Assembly (NCBI GenBank): GCA_014526335.1
Contig: JACTAT010000022.1
Location: forward strand, 3,798,037 to 3,862,036
From: Chrysaora quinquecirrha
Lineage: Eukaryota; Cnidaria; Scyphozoa; Semaeostomeae; Pelagiidae
DNA: 64,000 nt
Direction of reading: 5' to 3'
The translations under genes were made by a program, and so were the position numbers. Position 1 is the stretch's first letter, and every line of letters begins with the position of its first letter. The notes beneath the pieces were generated by a model that was not told where the DNA came from, ran no database searches, and saw only the letters and a program-made list of their open reading frames with translations. Shown here piece after piece: positions 45,028 through 57,000 of this stretch.

Positions 45028-48000
45028 ATGTAAGTATCATCTCTCCTATCTTTCTGTGTGTGGAGAAGTGTAGGCTAGTGAGTGTAATAAAGTATACCAC
45101 AAAAACAGCCTATTGTAATTGTGCATTCTTCAGAAAGTTGGCTTGCCACACCAGATTGATAAAGGCCGGTTTCCACACAGCCGGGTTTGCAGAGTATGGC
45201 CTTTTTCAACAAGATCTTGGGTGTGCAAGAGCCCCTTTCTGTTTTACTTGTGTATTGTTTCATCCTATTGTTCACCTATTATTCTATTGAAAAACTCGTG
45301 AGTGCATTTGCCTAATTCTGCAGTGGGAGTGGGGCACACAGCTGCACTCTGGTTGCAACTTTTGTTGCCAAAGCAAAACCGAGGTATGGTACATACCATT
45401 GTGCATTCCATGTACATACCACACTGAATACATCAAAAATTAAACAATAGAACAATGGAAAGAACAACTGAAAACTTTGTTTTTTAGCCCACAATTGATT
45501 TCTTGCAAGAGATCTCTTTAGCTTCTTAAGTTGTTGGTTAATAGTTTTTGAGTTGTACAAAACTTCAGAATTGCGATAAACAGTGGAAATATTTTGGGGC
45601 ATACTTTTAGCTATATATTTTCGGATAGTAACTGTTAGTTTTATGTGAAGATTAGAAAGGGTACTAAAGACCTTTTGTTTTCTAGGTTGAAATTACAGTC
45701 TAAAGGTGGAAAATTTGACATTGTTCTTTCTGAAGGTAATTCTGTTTTCTTATCTAATCTATTTGCAATGTAGTGACAGACTGGTTTAGTTATGATATGG
45801 TGCCATGAAGATTAAAAGCAGGTGCTGAAATTCAGTTAGCCACCAGCAATGACATAAATACATTCAAAGCCTTGCAGGGATTATCTTTTTCATCAACATC
45901 TTCATATATTCCATGAAGCTCTTCACAGAAAGGTTTCTAGATCTGGAAGTCTTTTATTGGGTCAAGCTTGCTCGAACTTCATTGACTCTTTTCCTCCAAC
46001 TACCACAATCTTGCATTGCAGAGTGCAGTTTTTGCATTGGGGGAGGCCAGTATCTTTGATTCACTGGTCAGGGTAGGTTTTTAAAACTGTTTCCTCTTTT
46101 GGGAAAACCATGCTATTGGATACAGAAGAGGGATCACTTGAAAGTTTATCCTAACTTCTCCTGCAGTGTCCAGCAAAATGCAGCCTTCTCTCAATAATAA
46201 TGTTTGAAATCGTCACTAAACTAGTTGAGTGCTCTCTCCATGAGTATTTCATAGATAGCTGTTATTTCTAGACTGGAAGGTGATGATGAATAGGAATAAA
46301 AACTTGTGTTTATTAAGAACATGCTAAATTGTGCGCTAAATTTTTAGTGATGTTATGTTTTTCCTTATTATTTTACTTTTAGGCATGGTACATAAATCAA
46401 ATGAAATCAGATTTAAGTATTCACATATTCATTGTCAAATGTTGTAGATTTGACCATTCACATACCCATTTAGTTAGAAAATTAATGCTTGAAACTCCCT
46501 TGGGTCAGCTGGGAGCGTAGCGGCCCTGCGTTTTGTGTGTCACAAATTCTTTTTCAACTGTGTTCTTCCGTTGTAGCGACTTTGCAGGGTTCTGGAAGTC
46601 CACAGAAGGTATAGAAACACTTTTTGTTAGGTTTCATTATTTTGCAAACCGTTTTCACACATTTTTGACCAGTTTCGATTCGAATAATGAAGATTTGCCA
46701 ATGGGCTGGGTAACTCTTAGCTGTTAAATGCAGCAGTAAATGAAGTATCTATTCTTGTGAAAAAATTCTGGCCTGGTTATGAGATATGTTTTCAAGATGA
46801 CTCCCCAGATAAGCGAGGCACTTGTATACCCATCCCGTACATGAGTTTTCCCCCTTGATTTAAATCTATGTTCTCAGCCATCGGAATCAATGTCTTTAAC
46901 GATATAATAGTTGCAACTGTTTACATTAATTTATCGATTCTCTTTACCTGTTATATATTTGTCATTTTGTCTCCTATTTTTAGAAGTCTATTAGATCTCT
47001 GAGCAGTGCCGGCCGACGCAAGACCAAAGAACTAAAAGGCAACGATGTCTTAAAAGGACAGAAGGAGGTATCACCCAGGCAACAGAATGTGATTAAAACA
47101 AAACCGCTGAAGTCGAAAGGCAACAACCTTGCGGAAGATGTTTCGCATGACCAGCAACAAGCATATTCTGTTACCTCTAGGCAAGCAAAACATGTTGCAA
47201 GCCAAAAAGAACGCCAAAACAGCAGGCAACCGAACGTTAATGCTACCAAACCTCGTGTCAAAGGGAAAACTACTGCTGCTGTGAATCGAGATAAACATAT
47301 TGCCAATATTAAGAAAGCAAGCAGTGATGTAGCTCAAAATGAAAATAATTTGAAAAATGGTGCTGTCATAAGCCAGGCACAGCTGGCTACTTTGATGGAG
47401 GCACTTAGGAGTGGAGATACATCTGTATTGCAAAAGGTCGTTTCACAAGACACGCAGAATGCTACAACGGAGTCCAAGGCACCTCATGTTACTGAGCCGG
47501 CATTCGTTCCAGGTATTTTTTCCATTGGTATTGAAGTAATAACTTGTATAGAAGTAGCTATCCATGAGTACTGCGATAAACAGTGGAAACATTTTCGGGC
47601 ATACTTAAAAGCTTTTTTCATCGGACACTCCTCAGCGTATGAGCGTCAGAAACTGGCCGAAACAATGAACTAAGGCGGAATTTATACCCAGATGCGACTC
47701 GAAATACACCAATCAGAAAGAAAAGCTGATTTGGCATTGTGTTTTGAACACCAATCAGCTTTCGGCGGGAAGAACAATGAAAATTAATTGAAGAGTCCAA
47801 GTGAGAAAACGAACTTACTTAAATGTGCACCGTGTACAGTACATGTTCATTGTTGCCGTACCCTTAGATACCGAGTCGCCGAAGGGTTTGGAATAACAGG
47901 ATCCGAATATTTCCATGGGTTGGAACAAGGGGCGGGTGGGTAATCCGACCTGAATTTATGCGTTCTGACATGCCTTTTTTCAACTTTATAACATGAACCT

Positions 48001-51000
48001 GAGTACCTTTTGCCGAGTGAGGGGGGCTTGCAAAACTTTCTTGATTATGCTGTAGCGATCAGTTCCTTGTTTGTAAGTCGTTTTATAATAATGAGCATGT
48101 TTTTTGCATTTAAGGCCTAGATCTAGGATCTTCACCTCGAAAAGATGAAACGAAAGCAGCGGGTAGGTTCCATCATTTTTAATAATTTCTGCAGCTGCTT
48201 GTACTGAATTTCACGACCATTCCAATTCCACGAAGAGCACTGACCATCAGCAATATAATTAAGATATCCCATGGTACCTGAAAATGCCATCGTATTCTCT
48301 CTTTAGACCCGTTGGCACAGTTGATAGTTCGAATCTTGAGTAATTCATAGCTTATCATGGAGCCCTCCTTCTCTCTGAGGAGGGGGGCTTTGAGGGGTAT
48401 CAAGATCTGAAAACTCGGAAGAAAATTGGGACAAGCCCGAAAACCCGGATGACCTTAGTTTCAACAACTCTTGTAAGAATTTAACGCATTGATATCCTAA
48501 GGTTTAAAACCCGAAAACCAGCACATTTTTACTACAAGACCCAAAACCCGAGCTAGAAAAATGGCTATACGCGTTGCCCGTTAAATATACTTGACCTGAA
48601 AACCCGCACGATTTTTTGGAAAACCTGAAAACCCGAGGGCAAAATTGGCCAAACCCGCAAGCCCATGAAATCTCAAAGCCCCCCTCTCTGAGCACACATT
48701 TGGGCATTTTTAAGTTGTTGCCTCGTTTTTTTGAGTCTCTTTGTTTGTATTCAAGAATCAAACCAAGATTGTTCAGTGGGAGGGAGGATGTGGCTTCGAT
48801 GAACCGTTTTGAGATGCTTAAGAAATCCAGTTGGTCGCAGTTAAAAGCGCTTGGTCTCGGCAACTGTTGCAAACTGTCGCCATAGCGTTTTGGGACGTTT
48901 TTGTAAATTGTTGACAATTTGGCTTTGTCTATTATCAACCATTACTAATTCCACTTCTACTAACCATAGCTTTTACTAATTTTTGTGAAATAGTTTCAGC
49001 AACCTCGTCCCCAGGGTGAATAGGCCTCTACGTGAAACTCCACTGTCCATATTCGACCCTGGTATCGGCCTTGTCTATTCGCAATTTGATTGGCTATTCA
49101 AACAACAGAAATGTTAAGTGACGTCACAGTTTCTTTAAAATTTCACACCAAAATAGGCCGAAAACTATGTAAAAAACATCTTTAAAAACCAAAAAATTAT
49201 GCTACATGAGATATTGTATCTTGCCGTACAGTTATCAATGAATTTCTTTGAATTTCCTTTCTAAGAACATCTGCTTTCGGAATCTACATCTTGTTTTTAT
49301 GTCGAGGCCAAAATTTATAATTATTTTTTATTTCTTTCAGAACCTTTTGCTATGAAAAGCATACATGAAATTGTAAGTATTTCGGTTTTAATTTAGCTTT
49401 AGCTTGTATATTTGATGAGAATTTGAAACATATAATATAGGTTTTAACTTCTGTCTGAAGTTGGATCGAAAGATGTGAAATTAACCGGACCTGCGAGGAA
49501 GCTTGGGAATTTTTGGTGACCTTTTCAATAAATAGGAAAGCAACCACATTTTTCAACGGATCTCTCCCGAAACTTTGCCCAACTAAATATCGAAGGCTTG
49601 TCATGATAAGTGGTGACTCCATGTCTAATACGGTGTCAGAAACAGCCTTGATAAGTCCGAATATATTTACTCTAGATTTGTGTTCGGCCATATGGGAAAC
49701 TCTCACAAGAACCGAAGTACGAACTTCCTTTGTCTGGCTCTGTAATTGTAATTATATTATAGTGTTCGAAAATACGACTGTTTGGACCGGCAACGTCGCA
49801 ATTTGATTGGTTCTTCAACGATTTGTAAAAGCCGTATTTTTCAAGCTGTATTGACGGGTGTGGCCTTGGATACATTCTCCATCAAAGTTTGAAAATATTC
49901 TTTACCATTTTCGAAAACCATTTGTATAGACTTTAATGAATGAGTGCATTTGGTCCGTACGTCATGCTTTGGTCTGAATATTTTCATCATTGACCTCACC
50001 ATCGTTTAATAGCCGCATAATTGTTGATTCCGTTTCTTAAAACCTTTTTACTGGCCTTAAAATACTCAGTGCCGATGTCAATGAAAGTAAAATTCAATTT
50101 CATGGAGATGTTTGTTATTTCGCATTACAGGACCATGAGGCAAAATCAACTAAAAAAGCAGATGCTCACTCCATTGGAACAGTTTCTGTCACAAGCAGAA
50201 ATGAACTGCAGGCGATATCATACAGCAGCACTCCTACCCAAGGGATTCAAGGCTCCAGCACAGCACAGTTATCGTCAAGAGCAGACCCAGTGGCAATGCG
50301 GAGTTCGTTTGCAATTGGTGTAAGTCTGATAAGTATTTTTATCTAAACTCACGCTGTTACTCACCAGTCAGCCCAGCTCCGGTGGTCGTGTGATTAGCAC
50401 TTGTGCTTCTCACACAATAAACCCCGATTCGATTCTCACACATGTCACTGATGAGCTCCAATAAGAGCGAAACGCGTCTGGCATTTGAGAATGGGGCGGC
50501 TGGTGAAATCATTCATGTTTTTATCATTATTGGTAAATATTGTTGTTCAAAATCGAATAATTGCTTCGAATAACGGTCCCGTAGTGAAAGACAGGGAAAA
50601 CAGAATGTCAATGTCAATAAATGCATAGCCTTAAATTCATTTGGAAAGATACAAATAAAATCGTTTTGTAGGGCACTGGTAACGTTAATGTAACTCTAGT
50701 TTGAGCAGTTGCGCAATAAAAAGTGTATCTTTCTACTTTTGTTGAGAAATTTTAACCCTCCCTATTTTTCCAACCCCACTATTCCTACTCATGTTACTAT
50801 TCGGAACGTTAGGGTCTGTTTATATGGGGAAAATCATCCCACCTTCCAGCCCTGTAGCTGAGAGGTGAGATCTCACCTTCCAATACAAACCTTTGTGATT
50901 TTCATCTTCTGTTTATATGGAAAACGTTTCATCCCGGTCAGGTGAGATCTCACTTGTTGAGAGGTGGGATCTCACCTGGGTGGGATGAAATTTTCTCATA

Positions 51001-54000
51001 TAAACGCTTGAAGGTGAGATGAAAGCTGGACGGTGGAATGAAATTGCTCATTATGCGCAAGCGCCAGACATAATTCTATTGTCTAAGAAAATTAAACAAA
51101 AGCGGGAATATGAGACAAGTGGCTGGAAGGTGGGATGGAATTCTACGGAATTCTAAATGTAAACTTTTGAAAATTTCATCTCACTGCTCAGCTGACGGGC
51201 TGGAAGGTGGGATGATTTTGCCCATATAAACAGGCCCTTAGAGTACGCTAAATTTGTAATATTTACCTTCTAGGCCCCTGGACAGGTTGCATATAACTAT
51301 GATCAACAAAAGAGGGACAAAAGCAAACAGTATTTGGCAGATCTTGGTAGGTCGCTAGCATAATTGCAATTGACATAAATTTTTCCACAAGTTGCATACG
51401 ATGATAGATGGGATTCGAACCTGGACTGCATGACCAGAGAGCAAACGTTGTTTCCAATGAGCTGTAAAGCTTAATAAAAATCGCAGAGTAACTCTCTTAG
51501 TCATACAGCCCAAGGCTGTCCTCCCGTTTTGACTTTCGTTTGGTGTTTCGGCTGTGTTGAGCCCCCGTTGAGCCTTCTTCAGCACCATACATATTTGTAT
51601 GTGTCATGAAAATATAATGAAATACAAAAAAATACCAAATTATGAATGCCCCATAATTTCTTGCACTAAACAAGGCTCCACTCTTAAATGGTTTTAAACT
51701 CAGCTGAGAAAAATTGATGGTGTGGCTGAGTGGTCAAGGCGCTCGTCTCACGTTCGTAAGATCGTGGGTTCGAATCTCGTCGGGACCACTTTCCACAAGC
51801 CTGCAGTCAACTCAGCTGCCCATCTTTCCGAGGTCAGTAAATGAGTACCCAGATTTCTGGGGTGATAACTGACAGTGTTAGTAGAAATGCTAAATACCTT
51901 GACACTTGAATAAAGACGATTATTATTATTATTATCATCATTATTATTATAACTAAAACATGTTCCATGAATTTCTGTTCAAATCTGGAGCTTTCATAAT
52001 CTGAGGATTACGCGTTAAAGCTCCTAAAAGAGTTTCGTTTGGGCTTTTGTATCTAGATTTAGCTACAAAGCAGTGCTTTCGTAATGCAGATCGCTAAAAT
52101 CCCTGTGCTAGCTTGTACTTTCAGTTCGTTGTTAATCGTTGTAGGAGTATTGTTTGATCACCGCAGTTTATCAAAGAACTTTATTTGAAGTTATCAAACG
52201 TTAGCAGTAAAGATAACTCTGTATAACACACTTAATACCATACCTAAGGTGAAAAGATATCAGTTACGTCCACAATATCTGTTGTAGAGCGACAAATACA
52301 GTCGAAGAAAACATTGCCACTGTCAGACAAAGAAAGATTCATTAGAGCTATGGAAGATGTAAGCTTTCGTTTCATTTTGTATAACCTATAAACTTGCAAA
52401 AATGTTTTTCTAATTGCTTCCCCTTTACTTTGTCAAAAACTACAATAATGATACAATTTTGTTGATAAGCAACTTGGCTCAGGCAGGGCCAGCACTCAAA
52501 TTTGAACGTAAGTAACTACGTTGCAGCTATGATTTTGTAGCTGTGAGGATGCGGCGAAGAAGAGTTTGGAATGCAAGAACAATAATGTTGCTGATTGAAG
52601 AGAGAGTTGTTGGAAATGACGAAGTTTTGTTGTGTTTCACGTTGGATAAAGTATACGTTTGTTGAAGTTTTTAGTGTTAAGATATTGAAAAGCAGATTTG
52701 AAGGTTCTTTCATTGTAATTAAGCCTCGCGACGCCACATAGCTATTTTGAGCTGCACGTTATCCTTGTAAGTTAATAGGTATTAGAAGTAGAATTCACCA
52801 AAGATTTAGATTTACAAATTGCGCACTGTTAGCCAGGCGCACACGAGAGATTTTTGCTTAAGCAAAATTTCATTTGTGGCCCTTTGCTTAAATCTTTTGC
52901 CCCAGGGGGGCATACCGTAAAAACCAGACCCTTTGAGACGTTTAGGACCATTATGTGGCCCTTTCGCTTAAATCTTTTGCCCCAGGGCTGCCTGTACGTC
53001 GACAATTCACGATACCTATGTTTCGTATAAATTATCTTACGCATTTTAAGAAATCGAACAGAGGGGCGATTCAGTCCTTGAAAATCTCGTACATCCTTGC
53101 TTGGAAAGCTATCGTTTTCACGGAAATCTTTGGAAGTCCTGTTGTCTTAGTAAAAATCTTTTTGAAACGTGAAAATTTTCGACATGCGCTCTGGCTCTAA
53201 TCATGCTGTAATAAATAGAAGTCAACAGCAAATCTCTTCTCTTAAAACTTATTTTGTTTTGGTCGCTATATAACATTGTTTTAGCCAAACAAGAAATCCC
53301 AAGAAATGTCTTCGCTGCAATAAAGGCAAATAAAGGGAAATTGATATAAATTGAGACCGGAACACCTGAAGGCAGACAGCTTAAAAGAGCGCTAAAATAA
53401 CAGACATCTATCGAAACTTAAAAAAATTGCATTAACCTGAAAATAAATGTTTTTGTTGGGCCATAGCTCTAAGACAGTGAGGTATTAAACAAACAACAGA
53501 AGGCGAATACCCTCTGGTACTCATTAACTTTTAATACGGGGGGTCCATGCCAATATTTAGGGTCCGAAATCTTAAGCTCATTCAATATTTGGGGTCTGTG
53601 AATTACAACATGGACAAAAATTCAATATTTTGGGTCCACAAATCTGAAGGAAGAACCGTACGATTTGGTACGATTCATTACAATGACCCATCCAACTGCC
53701 AAGAGCTTATAAATGGAAATTTGTCATGACACTGATGGCTAAACACGAGAAAACATTTTAGGTGTCCAAAAATAGATAGCAATATTTTGGGTCTCCAAAA
53801 CATCAGACTCAATATTTAGGGGTCTGCAAGGAAATAGTGGCATTGACCCCCCCCCGTATTGAAAGTTAACGAATCCCCCCTAGGTCTTTTGCTTCCATGT
53901 GCGGCAAATTTTCTGAGAGAATTTGGTCATTCGTAACCAAAATCAAATCAAATTTGGTCATTTGTGACAAGTCATGATGGATACTGTTGAAACAAATCAG

Positions 54001-57000
54001 TTTAGCAACGACGCTCTGCTTGAAGAGAAGTTGGTAGAACTATGGCCGGACTATCCATGTTTGTACGACTTGAGGACAGGAAATGTGATTTTGTGAAACA
54101 AATACCAATGTTTAGAGCTACACATTTGGTGTAGAACTGTATGATGAAAAGCCCTGGAATTTGAACTGTCGAGTTCAATCCTAACAGTTGCTTATAAGTT
54201 GCTTAGCAATATTTATAGCACAACGTAAAGAACAGATAACTCCTGGAGGGACCATATGGTCCATTGATAAACACTGTAAAACGTGTAATTGTCAGGGGGT
54301 AAATGCATGATATATTATTGGATTTATATTAGTTATTTTCTTTGAAGCTATCTGCTTTCAACTGACTATTTTGGTATTTGCTACCCCCTTAAAAACTTGC
54401 AGTCATATAGATTTAAACTGTTACGTGCAAATAAATCCGGGTGTGAAAGGGTTAACCCTTTACCGGCCGAATTTCGAAATAATCAACACAGAGAGCTCAA
54501 AATAGCAAGTTCAAATAAAAGTAGGTAAAAAATAAACAAAATCGGCGAAAAATTGCTCTGGGGGCGTGGGTGATTTTTGGGAATGCTTCCCCCCACATCG
54601 AGCCTCGAAAAAAGAGTGTGGAGTGTAGTCCTATCTTGAAATGATCGATTATTGTTCTCTTTCTTGCAGCCTGCATCACAACCAATGACGTCTCGATACG
54701 CGAAGAGTACCCAGTCGTCTACTCCCCAGAGTAAGCCTACGAACACGAGAGACTATTCGGTAGAGAAAAGTTTACCACACGACCACAGACAGGAACAACT
54801 GCGAGACAAGGACATTTCACGGGAAATACTACATGAACCCAACACTGCTGTTTCTGAACAGAGCGAGTGAGTGTCACCTTAGAGCTTGTACTATAGTTTT
54901 TATGTGTTCAACTATATTTATTGCTTTGCGTGTTTTTGTAAGAATAGTCTTTATATACGATTTTTTTATAAGAACAATTTTTTAGGAACACGAGCCTGGA
55001 TTTTGCCCAGATTTTAAGAACAAAATAAGAACAAGCTGAGGCTGGGCCTTTTCATAAGCCCTAAGAAGAATATCAGCTAAATATGAAATTAAGACAGTCA
55101 GACTGAGCGTAAAAAAACAAGCAAAAAAGAAATGGACAAGCATGCTGCATTTTTACACAAAGATTCACTAAAGACCATACATACCACTACAGACATCCAC
55201 TGAAAAACATAGATGTCTAAGTAACCAAGGAATTAAGAACAGATTAAGAACATTTCAGGCTCAAAAAAGGCAAAAACTTAAGAAAAGCCAGTCTCGATCA
55301 AAATTTCCTGGTTCTTTTAAAAGAAAAGATTGTAAGAGGCTGGAATTCGGGCAGAACTCTAAACAAAACTAGCAGGGCTTTCGTGTTACTTTCTACAATA
55401 ATCATCCATAACAACTAGTAGCCCTTAATTTCTTATGGTGCTGCATACACCCCTGACAGGGACGGACATACCGGGGTGTGTGGGGGGTGTGACACCCCCC
55501 CAATGTTCTAGTGTTATTCGGTAAACTTTAGCCTTATTCGGTAAAAAATATTTTTTTAAATCATTTGTAGTTAGTCCCCCCCAGTCATTGTCTGTTAAAT
55601 CCGTCCCTGACCCCTGATGATATGGTGAAAAATCAGAAAAGAAGCAAGGCATATCTAGGCTGCGAGCGAACCTAAATAAAAATAACGTTTCGATAGATCA
55701 GTTTCTTTAACTCACTGCCTATGCATACCTTCTTCTTTTTTACTTGCTCAACTTAAAAGCTACAATTTATTAGTTTATTTATTCCGAAGAGAGCTTCATA
55801 AAGAGAGCTTCGTAGAATCAATAGACCATTTCAACTAACGGCCTCGTTTTCAAAATAATTGAAAATTAGGTCAAAGAGAAATTTCGACTTCAGATTCAAA
55901 TTCAGCACCTTCTTCTTATTGTTGAGGCAAATTCTTACGCTTCTAGTCCTTACGATGTTCATTCTATAGCGATTGAAAGTTTGAAAATTTATAAAGGATT
56001 TTGACCGTGAAAAATCGCTCGGGGTGAAATTTTACACCCTCATTCATTTTTCACGGTCAAATCCCTTATAAATTTTCAAACTTTTAAACGCTATAGAATC
56101 AACATCGTAAGGACTAGAAGCATAAAAATTTGCCACAGCACTAAAAAGAAGGTGCTGAATTCGAATCTGAAGTCGAAAGTTCTCTATGACCTAATTTTCA
56201 ATTATTTTGAAAACGAGGCCCTTAGTTGAAATGGTCTATAAGCATGATCTAAGGTATGCAGGATTTCTATTTATCATAAGTGAAGGGCAAATTTCATGCT
56301 TCAATATCTATTTGCATTGAATATTATCTTTAAATTGTAAGTGAGCAGTTGCCAATCATACTTTTGGTATTAAATGCATAAGTAATGTTATGTATTTATT
56401 TCAGGCGGGATCACTCATTTGGTGGAAGTGGAAGACAGGCTAAAAGCCAATTTGAGTTAGATGAAATAGAACGACGAAGAATCAAACATCTGGAACATCA
56501 GGTACCGCACAGGGCATCTTTTAACATACTGAGTTGTGGGGCAATTGCCCCACCAGGCCCTATTGGCTGCCCCACCTCTGATCCTTGAAATCCTGGTTTG
56601 CCCCACCAGTGATGGGTCCTTTTGACTTTGGGAAGATTCAACTTTGGAAAGATTAGTGCATGATTATTTTATTCAGGGAAAGCCAACCAGAGCGACTCTT
56701 GACCCTCTGGTCCCGCAGTCCAGGTTCGAATCACATCTGTTGTGGTTTGCCACGTGTGGAAAATCTATCCAAGTGTTCGCCATTCATTATTATGTTTTCT
56801 CTCTTTAATTAATAATCCTGGAATCTCACTTAAAATATCCTGTATTCGCTCTATTTTGTCCAGAATTATCCCTTATCTCTTTGATTTTTTCTGGAAATAT
56901 CCCACCTCCCCGATAGCCTAAAGGGGCCTCCGGCCTCAGAAGAGCTCTTTATGAATCGCTGCTGGGGTATGAAGGGATAGAGAGAACGAATTTTTAACCC

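Noticed and set aside
45312..45602. 96-codon minus-strand ORF with hydrophobic stretches
   Set aside because: No convincing splice signals or family match, and it overlaps a dispersed-repeat fragment.
47513..47673. Extension of the CCDC66 exon frame past 47512
   Set aside because: The donor G/GTATTT is followed by a dispersed repeat, and the phase fits the next exon at 48115.
51715..51790. tRNA gene
   Set aside because: A and B boxes are present but the acceptor stem pairs poorly and a SINE body with an (ATT)n tail follows.
53547..53729. 60-codon plus-strand ORF
   Set aside because: It lies wholly inside the TIR element 53517-53882 and reads its internal repeats.
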